From Burkholderiaceae bacterium (lineage in GTDB: Bacteria; Pseudomonadota; Gammaproteobacteria; Burkholderiales; Burkholderiaceae_E): 24,455 nucleotides of DNA. The stretch is from NCBI GenBank assembly GCA_016710525.1, contig JADJVQ010000095.1:1-24455 (forward strand). The letters run 5' to 3'. Shown piece after piece: positions 7,481 to 14,764 of the stretch. The notes beneath the pieces are model-generated. The model did no database searches. It had not been told where the DNA came from and worked only from the letters and a program-made list of their open reading frames with translations. The translations under genes and the position numbers were made by a program. How positions within the stretch are numbered: position 1 is the first letter of the stretch; each line of letters opens with the position of its first letter.

Positions 7481-8323
7481 CTAAAGTAGAGCTTCGGCCG
7501 CGATCAGTTTCTCGCGGTAACGCGCTGGTGGCAGGGTTCCCAGCGCGTCGTGGGGACGGATTTCGTTATATCGCTCCACCCAACCATCGGTGACTTCCCG
7601 AACATCGGAGATCGCGTCGAACAGGAAGGCGTTGAGCACCTCTTCCCGGTAGGTCCGATTGAACCGCTCGATGAACGCGTTCTGATCGGGTTTGCCTGGC
7701 TGGATGAATCGCAGCTCGATGTCGTGCTCCTTGCACCATTCGGTGAAGGCGTAGCTGGTCAGCTCCGGCCCGTTGTCGCAGCGGATTGCCTTGGGCTTGC
7801 CATGGACCTCGATCAGCTGTTCGACGAACCGGACCACTCGCAGCGCCGGTATGGACGTCGCAATATCGATGCCCAGACATTCCCGGTTCGCCTCGTCGAT
7901 CACATTGAGCGTGCGGATCGCTCGCCCGCAGTACAGCGCGTCATGCATGAAGTCCAACGCCCACACGGAATTCATCTGCGGCACGACGATCATCGATTGC
8001 CGGGGGCGGCCAGGCAGCCGCCTCTTGGCACGCCGCTGGTGATTGAGCCGCAGTTGGCAATAAACCCGATAGACCTTTTTATGGTTCCAGGTGCGACCCA
8101 TCGCCCGCAGGCGGTCGAAACACTTCCAGAAACCCCAGCGCATCTCCACCGCCACGATCTCGTTCAAGGCATCGACGACTTCGCGATCGCGTTCGCTTCG
8201 ATCGACTCTCGGCTTGTAGTACGCCGCCCGCGATAGCCGGGCTGCCTGACAAGCGCGCTTGATCGAGACCTGGTGTTCCTCGGTCATGATCCGGACCGCT
8301 TCGCGCTTGGCCGACGGCGTCAC
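7481..8323 (-). CDS. IS3-family transposase OrfB (DDE integrase)
   Basis: This gene encodes about 280 residues. The frame is open further upstream, but OrfB-like sequence starts at VTPSAKREAVRIM, so the GTG at 8323 is taken as start. It overlaps the orfA stop as GTGA, which suggests translational coupling. A helical HTH_21-like region (ARLSRAAYY, ALNEIVAVEMRWGFWK) is followed by the rve catalytic core. The first Asp is in NSVWALDFMHDALYCG, the second Asp in IRCDNGPELTS, and the Glu in KPDQNAFIERFNRTYREEVL, giving a complete DDE triad. It catalyses strand transfer of the element. The sequence is intact and the element could be active. Confidence 0.9.
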   Translation of the reverse strand: MTPSAKREAVRIMTEEHQVSIKRACQAARLSRAAYYKPRVDRSERDREVVDALNEIVAVEMRWGFWKCFDRLRAMGRTWNHKKVYRVYCQLRLNHQRRAKRRLPGRPRQSMIVVPQMNSVWALDFMHDALYCGRAIRTLNVIDEANRECLGIDIATSIPALRVVRFVEQLIEVHGKPKAIRCDNGPELTSYAFTEWCKEHDIELRFIQPGKPDQNAFIERFNRTYREEVLNAFLFDAISDVREVTDGWVERYNEIRPHDALGTLPPARYREKLIAAEALL

Positions 8324-8586
8324 AGCTTTCGGCCCAGAACATCCCGGATAGCGGTGTTCTCCAAGGCCAGCTCTGCATACATCCGCTTGAGTTTGGCGTT
8401 CTCGGCCTCGAGTTCCTTCAGGCGCTTCAATTCCGCCACCGATGTGCCGCCGTACTTCGACTTCCAGTTGTAGTACGTGGCGTGGCTGATGCCGTGTGTG
8501 CGCAGCACTTGCGCCACGGGAATGCCGGCTTCGCCCTCGGCCAAGATCGCCACGATCTGGGATTCGCTGAACTTCGACTTCTTCAT
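8320..8586 (-). CDS. IS3-family transposase OrfA (DNA-binding subunit)
   Basis: This gene encodes 88 residues from the ATG at 8586. The N-terminal helix-turn-helix is the HTH_Tnp_1 type (MKKSKFSESQIVAILAEGE; then THGISHATYYNWKSKYGG), followed by a leucine-zipper-like coiled coil (LKRLKELEAENAKLKRMYAE) that mediates oligomerisation in this family. It binds the terminal repeats and works with OrfB. The 4-base stop/start overlap with orfB is clear in the sequence. Confidence 0.92.
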   Translation of the reverse strand: MKKSKFSESQIVAILAEGEAGIPVAQVLRTHGISHATYYNWKSKYGGTSVAELKRLKELEAENAKLKRMYAELALENTAIRDVLGRKL

Positions 8587-9124
8587 CAGACTTCCTCATT
8601 GGTCGTCCTGCCTGAAAAGTCTACCTTCGAATGTCTACCGAGCGGGGGGGGAGCTTACGGTGGCGCATCGTTGTCGAGTCTGGCATGCCTTGCCAGGGAA
8701 ACGAATTCAGGGCGATATCCCAGCGTGAACGGCTAAAAGGGGCGAATGAAGAAGGACGACAAGAATACAGACCGATCGACGACGCTCCAGGCGACCGCAT
8801 GGGGGGTGTGGGGTTCGGCGTCATCGGTGAGGGACACGGCAGCGACGAGACTGCCCTCTTCCAGTGACAGCATCGCGTCTCTCAGCTCCCGATGTAGCGG
8901 GTCGGCTCGCGACCATTGCAGCGCAGTAGCGCCGCTTGCGATTCGACACCAACCACGCTCATCTGTCGTAATTGACGAATCTCGACTTAGGCATCAAGCC
9001 AAGAAATCAATCGATAGAGCGATCTACTGCCCAGACTACAGGAGGCGCTTCTAGCCTGACTCACCTACTTGGCAATCCACCATTAACAATGGTATTTACT
9101 TTCGACAATTAAGAGGAGTAGCAA

Positions 9125-9565
9125 ATGAACGATCCTGAAAGGGCTGATGCAGCGGACCTGCATTCTGCTGCACTTACGTTGTTTAGGATCGGCCAACTGC
9201 TCTTGGGAATTCTCGGTCTCGTAGGGGTGATTGCTGGCGTAGCGTTAATGAGCAATGTAGTTGCAGGCGGCTTGCTAATAGTTTTTATTGTAGGTCTTAC
9301 GACATGGCTTCTCTATCTGGGACTTGCTGTGGCAACCAAAATATCGATGGTACACGCGAATATTTCCGTGAACGCAATCGACGCGCTATCCGAACTTAAA
9401 TCGATGCGGATGGAGCTCCGACAGCTTATGCAAAGCCAAGTGATCGCACAACGCGACCGGCATGTCATCGTCAAAGACGCCCTCACTTGGTCCAGACCGC
9501 AAAGCGACCCACGGTCGGAAGCTGTTCCCAGTTTCAGCAATGAAGACGTCGGCGATACAAAGTGA
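9125..9565 (+). CDS. Small membrane protein of unknown function (first of a two-gene unit)
   Basis: This gene encodes 146 residues from an ATG with a good ribosome site (AAGAGGAG, 7 bases upstream). Residues about 23-43 and 46-70 are two closely spaced transmembrane helices with a short turn. After this comes a helical region (HANISVNAIDALSELKSMRM) that may form a coiled coil, then a polar tail. No known family is recognised. The codon use is clearly less GC-rich than in neighbouring genes, a sign of transfer. The stop overlaps the start of the next gene (GTGA), so both are probably made together. A membrane protein with a cytosolic helix could be an effector or an anchor, but nothing in the sequence proves this. 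Confidence 0.7.
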   Translation: MNDPERADAADLHSAALTLFRIGQLLLGILGLVGVIAGVALMSNVVAGGLLIVFIVGLTTWLLYLGLAVATKISMVHANISVNAIDALSELKSMRMELRQLMQSQVIAQRDRHVIVKDALTWSRPQSDPRSEAVPSFSNEDVGDTK

Positions 9566-9810
9566 AAGAGAACTTTGTCGCACAGATTCCTGACAAACAG
9601 AAAATCGACGAACGCCTTCTTCAACTCGACCGACTCACCGAAGATGAAATCAAGGATCTATGCACCGTCGCGGGTCTTACTATGGTAAAACTGAGTCGAT
9701 CGTGGAAGATATCTTCAACCAACGGACTCGCATCCGCCTATCCAATCAACCTCAGGGAGCCACGCGAAGCCGTGGCACATCTGATTCGGCAACAATTTGC
9801 TAGCAAATAA
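9562..9810 (+). CDS. Small hypothetical protein coupled to the upstream membrane protein
   Basis: This gene encodes 82 residues from the GTG at 9562, which overlaps the upstream TGA stop. The protein is soluble. A helical first half (KQKIDERLLQLDRLTEDEIK) is followed by DLCTVAGLTMVKLSRSWK, then a part ending EAVAHLIRQQFASK. The SWK motif and the following Asn-rich turn are not linked to any family I know. Its size, overlap and matching low-GC composition suggest a functional pair with the membrane protein, for example cognate small proteins or a toxin-antitoxin-like unit. That remains speculation. Confidence 0.5.
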   Translation: MKENFVAQIPDKQKIDERLLQLDRLTEDEIKDLCTVAGLTMVKLSRSWKISSTNGLASAYPINLREPREAVAHLIRQQFASK

Positions 9811-10512
9811 TCTATTCGGATGTCTTTTCGCGTTTCCACGCAAGAGAGGCGCTTGGCCACACACAAACAGGTGGACCAGGTACATGACCTGAAGAGCGTC
9901 GGGTGCAAGTTCATACACCAAGGAAGTGTCAAATGAAAATTGAAGTGCATTCCATAGCTGAATGTGTGTCTTGGCTCAAAGCGCCCGCGCCTGCCGTCTT
10001 CAGAACATAGATTTGCGCGAATTCTCAGATGCGATTGCTGCTCAAGATCTAGCAGACTGCTCTTTTTTAGGATGTCAATTGACAGAAGCTTGTTCGCAGG
10101 CCGCATCAAAGGCAGGATGTATTGTCGACACCTTCGATCCCGCCATCAAAAGCGGCGCCATTTGATCCTTTTACGCGCACCCTCTATACACCTGAAGAGC
10201 TATACACAGGATTTGATCCGAACGACTCTTCGACGTTCGAAACGTATTTCGATCGATTGATATATCTGTCGTATATGGATCAGAAATCGAAAACTCCAAT
10301 ACCAACCCCGGCGGATCTGTTGCTACTCAGACGACTGCATGATGCAACTGTTGCAGAAGCGCTCGATGATTTTGCAGGCTCAAAGAGTGAACGTATCGTT
10401 GCGATCATGGGGAGCCATGATCGCGGACGGGATGAAGCTATCTACCGTGACGTGGCGTACCTCTCCCTGCATTTGACACAGCAAGGGTAGTTGGTGGCTA
10501 CTGGAGGTGGCC

Positions 10513-12391
10513 CCCAAGTTCCGCAGTTGATTGCGTAAGTGATTGATTTGGCAGGACCTGCCATCCGAAAAATGACACTACAGGGATCGAGCGAGCGGTT
10601 TTGGGAGGTTCAATTCCTCGAACAGTCGGGTCTGCTCGGCGCTGAGCCGGGAGATGCCGGTATAACTGGCCTCGCCGATCGTGGCCCGATGGCTCTGGAT
10701 GCGCGAGAGCAGTCGCAGCGCGCGGGTCGGACTCAACGCGCTGCCGCTGGCCTTCAGGCGCATGCGCATCACCCGATGCAGTACCAGGGCGAGGTAACAG
10801 ATCTGCGCGTGGGCACGGATGCGATCGGGCAGCCGATGGTAGACCGGTGCGATCTCGATGTCGGACTTGAGCACCCGGAAGCCGCGTTCGATGTCCGCCA
10901 GGCTCTTGTACCGATCAACGATCTCGGCGGCGCCGAAGTCAGCAACACTCGTCAGCAGGACCAGCTTGCCGTCGAAGCGCTCGGCGCCAGCGATCGCGGC
11001 CTCGTCGATCGAATAGCTGAACCGGTCGGCCTGATAGTCGGCGTGCACGAAGCGCGTGAGTTCTGCGTCCGCGACGGCGCGCGCAAATCGCGAGTAGGCG
11101 CCGCGGTCGGTGGCACGCCGTCCCCGCTCGGACTTGCCCTCGTCTTGGGTGTCGAGTTTGCCGACGAGTCGTTCCGCGAAGGCTTCGAGTTCGGCGATGC
11201 GCTCGCGCCGGCGAGCACTCTGCTCGGCTGCGCGCAGCTGATCATGCGCCACGACCAGGCGATGCTCCGCGAAGCGGCTCTCGGCGATGCCGTCGACGAA
11301 CGCGAGCGAATCCATGACGCCGCCCAGTTCGGCGTAGCGGCGTGCGGGCACCGCCAGGATGAACTCGATGCGACGCGAGCTGCTCGCGGCGACCTCGGCC
11401 AATTGCGCGACATTGTCCAGGCTGAGCAGTCCGCGGTCGGCCACCAGAATCACCCGCTGCACGTCGAATCGCTGCAGCACGCCCTCGAGCATCGCGCGCA
11501 GCGTCTTGGTCTCGGCGACGTTGCCGGGGTGGACGGTGTGCATCAGCGGCAAGCCATCGCTGGTCTGCACCAGGCCGAGCACGAACTGGCGCGCAATGCC
11601 CCCGGTCTCCTTGTTGATGCCGTAGGCGCGAACGTCGTCCTCGAGTTCGGCATTACCGTGGATGCGCACGGTGGTCAGGTCGTAGAAGACGACCGAGAGT
11701 TCCTGGTCGATCAGGGGACGGATGAGTTTGCACAAGCTGTCGTCGATCGCCGGGCAGCGCTCGCTGAGCAGATCCATCGTTCGCAGCAGATGATCATGCG
11801 GGAGCGTCGCGGGCATGCCGGGGGCAGCCACCGTCTCCAGCCAGCGCAATACGCCGAGTTTGGAGTCGGGGTCGCACAGCCGATTGAAGACCATTGCGCG
11901 CACCAGGGCCTCGGCGTCGAATTCGCGTCGCGAGGACCGAAACGCCCGCTTGATCGCATCGCCAAAACCCAGCTCGGTCCAAAGCTGATGCAAGGCATAA
12001 ACATCGCCGTAGGCGCGAGCGCTGTCGTATTGAACTGGCGAGGCCGGATTGGTGCTGCGGCCCAGAGCGCGATTCAGGCCGTTGATCAGGGGGTCGAGGT
12101 GCTTGGGCTCGAGTTTGTCGAGCCGCCCGAAGTTGGCGATGACGCGCTGGCGGGTGGCGCCCGACTCAGGTGCGATAGGCCTCGACGAGCTGAAGATAGG
12201 TGCGCCCGCCGGAGCTGGTGAGTCGCGTGAACATGACAGCACTGTACGACGCGATGGCCTATTTATCAAGAACCATATCGCCATCGGCGTGACACTACAG
12301 AACTTTGCCGGGAAAACTTCTAAGCCTTTGATCTATAACGCTCAGGCGCCCGCAGATGGGCCAAAAACAGGTCTGAAGTGCGGAACTTCGG
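10513..12391 (-). mobile_element. IS1634-family insertion sequence (copy 1), about 1.88 kb
   Basis: The ends are imperfect inverted repeats: CCCAAGTTCCGCAGTT at 10513 and, on the other strand, CCGAAGTTCCGCACTT from 12391. They are flanked by a 5-bp direct repeat TGGCC (10508-10512 and 12392-12396). Using this 5-bp duplication restores the reading frame of the interrupted LOG-like gene across the junction, independent support for the boundaries. It holds one minus-strand transposase gene. Length and duplication size fit the IS1634 family. Confidence 0.85.
10578..12234 (-). pseudogene. IS1634-family transposase with an early frameshift
   Basis: The natural start is the ATG at 12234 (MFTRLTSSGGRTYLQLVEAY), but this frame meets TGA after about 22 codons. 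The rest (SGATRQRVIANFGRLDKLEP onward) is one long frame to 10578. One extra base near 12167 explains the break. The catalytic residues are all present: Asp in VVFYDLTTVR, Asp in VILVADRGLLS, and Glu in YKSLADIERGFRVLKS, as in the IS4-related DDE fold of IS1634. Because the element has good ends and a clean target duplication, a sequencing error is a fair explanation. It is clearly related to, but not a copy of, the transposase at 14914-16647. Confidence 0.85.
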
Positions 12392-13117
12392 TGGCCCGGG
12401 GCTAATGGAGGCGGCAAATTTGGGAGCCTATGCCGCTGGCCTTCACAGATCCGCCTAACACTCTAGAGAATGCACTAAGCAGTCTCTCTACCGCACCACT
12501 CTACAACGATCCACTTTGGCTCAAGAAAGGCTTCGAAGTTTGGAAATCCCTAGGTGACCCAGTAGATCGGATCAGTTCTCAAAGTATCGGAATCCCAACC
12601 TGGTTCTATGGTCACGAACCGCCGAATGTTTTCGCAACTCACATTGCGAAATACTTCGAAAACAGCGTTCGCGAGGAAGGCTTGCTAGCAATAGCATTGG
12701 GTGGAATAATTTTCGCCGAAGGAAATGCCGGAACTGTTCAGGAACTCTTTCAAGATGCATGCCAAAATTATTATCGAACCTATCAAAAAGTCAAGAGCCC
12801 AATGATTCTCCTGGGAGTGAATTACTGGAATCCAACGTCCATGACGTTTGGCGATCCGACGGACAAACGGAAGCAAGTATTTCAGCTTCTCCGAAAATTG
12901 AGTTCAGAAAAAGGCTTCGAGGACTACTTGCATATCACGGACAGCGTTAGAGATGCAGTCGATTTTCTCGTCAAACATCCCCCGATGAAGTGACAGCACT
13001 CTAGGGCCTTCCACTCGCAAAGAGCGCTTCGCAACACTGCGCCTTCTGCAAACCTCCATTTCGTCTCGCTCACGAATTAACTGGCCAGTGGCGTTTTGCT
13101 TTTCAGGATACCCATTC

Positions 13118-13456
13118 ATGACCGCCCTGCCCCCGTGCCCGAAGTGCAAGTCCGAGTTCACCTATGAGGACGGTGGCAACTTCGTCTGCCCGGAGTGCGC
13201 GCACGAGTGGACGGCCGACACTGTGCCAGTGGCCGAAGAAGCCCGCGTAATCAAGGACGCCAACGGCAATGTCCTGCAGGACGGCGACACCGTCACGGTG
13301 ATCAAGGACCTGAAGGTCAAGGGCTCGTCCCTGGTGGTCAAGGTCGGGACCAAGGTGAAGAACATCCGCCTGGCCGATGGGGATCATGACATCGACTGCA
13401 AGATCGATGGGATCGGGCCGATGGGGTTGAAGTCGGAGTTTGTGAAGAAGGTGTAG
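13118..13456 (+). CDS. phnA: PhnA (YjdM)-family zinc-ribbon protein
   Basis: This gene encodes 112 residues, the full family length. I chose the ATG at 13118 because MTALPPCPKC is the usual N-terminus; the open frame from 13088 adds only ten unrelated residues. A zinc ribbon is formed by C7-x2-C10 and C24-x2-C27 (FVCPECAHEW). The PhnA domain follows with VIKDANGNVLQDGDTVTVIK, then VKVGTKVKNIRLADGDHDI and a C-terminus GLKSEFVKK. The family was named after alkylphosphonate use, but its true function is not settled. The gene stands alone between the LOG-like gene and the nested IS block, with high GC like the resident genome. Confidence 0.93.
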   Translation: MTALPPCPKCKSEFTYEDGGNFVCPECAHEWTADTVPVAEEARVIKDANGNVLQDGDTVTVIKDLKVKGSSLVVKVGTKVKNIRLADGDHDIDCKIDGIGPMGLKSEFVKKV

Positions 13457-13950
13457 AGAGGGTGGTCGAACTGGTCGAAGCGACCGACCGTGGTCGCCTG
13501 ACGTCTCTGCTTCTGAGCACCCTGGAGAATGGGGGGATTACCCCTGTACCTGATCCTGGACATCTACAGCCGCAAGGTCGTGGGCTGGGAGGTGCACGAC
13601 ACCGATGACGCCGACCACGCCGCGCACCTGGTGCGGCGCACGGCATTGGCCGAGAGCATCGCGGCGCTCCAGAACAAGCCGGTGCTGCACGGCGACAACG
13701 GCGCCACCCTGAAGGCCACCACGGTGCTGGCAATGCTCAACTGGCTGGGCATCAAGCCGTCGTACTCGAGGCCCCGGGTGAGCGACGACAACGCCTATGC
13801 CGAGGCGCTGTTCCGCACCGCCAAGTACCGCCCGGAGTTCCCATCCAAGGGCTTCAAGGGCCTTGATGCTGCCCGCGAATGGGCAGCCAGCTTCGTGCGT
13901 AACCGTCCGCCCAAGGCCGTATTGATCTGAGGAACCGCGTCGCCGAGGAT

Positions 13951-13977
13951 GGTGTCCACCAACGGATGGTGGACACC
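13951..13977 (+). promoter_or_regulatory. Perfect 10-bp hairpin over the IS66 tnpA start
   Basis: GGTGTCCACC (13951-13960), a 7-base loop and GGTGGACACC (13968-13977) form a perfect stem-loop. The ATG of tnpA (13966-13968) lies at the loop/right-arm junction, directly after the likely ribosome site GAGGA. In RNA this could hide the start region. That would fit the common need of IS elements to keep transposase low and to block read-through from outside. Function is inferred from position only. Confidence 0.5.
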
Positions 13978-14376
13978 AAATTGGAATCGCAGAAATCGAC
14001 GGCGGGTGGGTCTGGGGTGAGGCAGATAGATGCCGTGGGCCGGCGCTGGTACACGGACCAGTTCAAAGCCTCGGTGGTTGAGCAGTGCGCCCGTTCGGGT
14101 TTGTCGGTTGCGAAGGTGGCGCTGGGCCATGGGCTGAATGCCAACCTGGTTAGGAAATGGATAAACGCTGGCCGCGTCGAGCGGCGTATCGACGACGCGT
14201 CTGGCCTGCCGGTTGCGTTGATTCCGGTGTCGGTCAGCGATGCGCCGCAACAGCCTGCCCGCGGTGATTGCACCGTGATGCCCGCATTGGAATTGAGAGT
14301 GGGCAAGGTGGCGGTGTCGCTGTTGTCGGGAGCAACCGCGGAGCAACTGCGTGCGATCGTCCAGGCCTTGCAATGA
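13966..14376 (+). CDS. tnpA: IS66-family accessory protein TnpA
   Basis: This gene encodes 136 residues. The first half is a helix-turn-helix: RRWYTDQFKASVVEQCARSG, LSVAKVALGHGLNANLVRKW. The C-terminal half (ALELRVGKVAVSLLSGATAE, then QLRAIVQALQ) is the typical tail of IS66 TnpA. It is needed for transposition with TnpB and TnpC, probably as a DNA-binding protein. Its stop overlaps the tnpB start (ATGA at 14373-14376). The start region lies in a perfect hairpin (13951-13977). Confidence 0.93.
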   Translation: MVDTKLESQKSTAGGSGVRQIDAVGRRWYTDQFKASVVEQCARSGLSVAKVALGHGLNANLVRKWINAGRVERRIDDASGLPVALIPVSVSDAPQQPARGDCTVMPALELRVGKVAVSLLSGATAEQLRAIVQALQ

Positions 14377-14720
14377 TTGGTGTGGCTGCAGGCAACCGCG
14401 TGTGGATTGCCGCGGGCGTCACCGATATGCGCAAAGGCATGAGCGGGCTGGCAGCGATTGTTCAACTGTCGCTGGGCGAAAGACCGTTCAGCGGAGACGT
14501 GTTTGTGTTCCGCGGCAAACGTGGAGATCTGGTGAAGGTGCTGTGGTGGAGCGGTGACGGCATGTGCTTGCTCGCGAAGCGTCTGGAGCGTGGCCGATTC
14601 GTGTGGCCGCAGGCATCGGATGGCGCGGTGGACCTGACGAATGCGCAGCTGTCGATGCTGCTGGAGGGCATCGACTGGCGTCGTCCAAGTCGAACCTGGC
14701 AGCCAGAGCAAGCAGCCTGA
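14373..14720 (+). CDS. tnpB: IS66-family accessory protein TnpB (IS66 Orf2)
   Basis: This gene encodes 115 residues, the full length of the family. The ATG at 14373 overlaps the tnpA stop by four bases, a sign of coupled translation. Highly typical motifs are RVWIAAGVTDMRKGMSGLAA, GDVFVFRGKRGDLVKVLWW and GMCLLAKRLERGRFVWP. TnpB is required for IS66 transposition; its biochemical role is unknown. The gene is intact. The next gene of the element, tnpC, is separated from it by the nested IS1634 insertion. Confidence 0.96.
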   Translation: MIGVAAGNRVWIAAGVTDMRKGMSGLAAIVQLSLGERPFSGDVFVFRGKRGDLVKVLWWSGDGMCLLAKRLERGRFVWPQASDGAVDLTNAQLSMLLEGIDWRRPSRTWQPEQAA

Positions 14721-14764
14721 TCGAGCCGGATTCACGGCGCGGCGATCGTCCTTTACACTGCGCC

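Larger units (their letters stand above)
7453..8659 (-). mobile_element. IS3-family insertion sequence, complete, 1207 bp
   Basis: The element carries overlapping orfA and orfB genes on the minus strand. Its ends are a 13-bp inverted repeat: CGTAAGCTCCCCC at 7453-7465 and its complement at 8647-8659. Flanking GTGG at 7449-7452 and 8660-8663 is a candidate 4-bp target duplication. Length and gene order fit the IS3 family, probably the IS407-like group. The exact outer base is inferred, since the right end has a longer run of G. It sits within the gene upstream of UDG. Confidence 0.8.
7252..8962 (-). pseudogene. Gene of unknown function upstream of UDG, split by an IS3-family element
   Basis: On the minus strand, protein-like sequence starts at the ATG at 8962 (MSVVGVESQAALL) and continues in a neighbouring frame with LRDAMLSLEEGSLVAAVSL and DDAEPHTPHAVAWSVVDRS. 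After a shift near 8733 it reads RSRWDIALNSFPWQGMPDS. If the IS (7453-8659) and one GTGG copy are removed, this last frame runs on into DEDYAAGASHSVPIQSSTN and ends at a TGA that overlaps the UDG start as ATGA. A rival frame after 8733 (ARLDNDAPLPHLDTLRRRFH) is also open, so the exact path is uncertain. The reconstructed protein would have roughly 165 residues. I do not recognise the family. Coupling to a DNA-repair glycosylase suggests a partner or housekeeping protein of a mobile element. Confidence 0.5.
9934..12993 (+). pseudogene. LOG-like Rossmann-fold nucleotide-binding protein, split by an IS1634-family element
   Basis: The ATG at 9934 has a ribosome site (AAGGAAG). With the IS (10513-12391) and one TGGCC copy removed, the fusion reads VATGGGP then GLMEAANLGAY, an uninterrupted nucleotide-binding loop. 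The second half contains GGIIFAEGNAGTVQELFQDA, equivalent to the GGxGTxxE motif of the LOG/lysine-decarboxylase-like family. The N-terminal part includes NIDLREFSDAIAAQDLADCS and a segment with LYTPEELYTGFDP. Other defects are frame shifts near 10000 (FRT-stop against QNIDLREF), 10140-10165 and 12440, and a TAG at 10488 where a Tyr codon is expected (QQG-stop-LVATGGG). The intact protein would have about 390 residues. Family members bind or cleave nucleotides, for example nucleoside monophosphates. This gene cannot make a full product as read. Confidence 0.7.

Noticed and set aside
10539..12221. 560-codon plus-strand open frame
   Set aside because: It is antisense to the IS1634 transposase; its His/Gly/Ala-rich sequence is a typical GC-rich shadow with no family motif.
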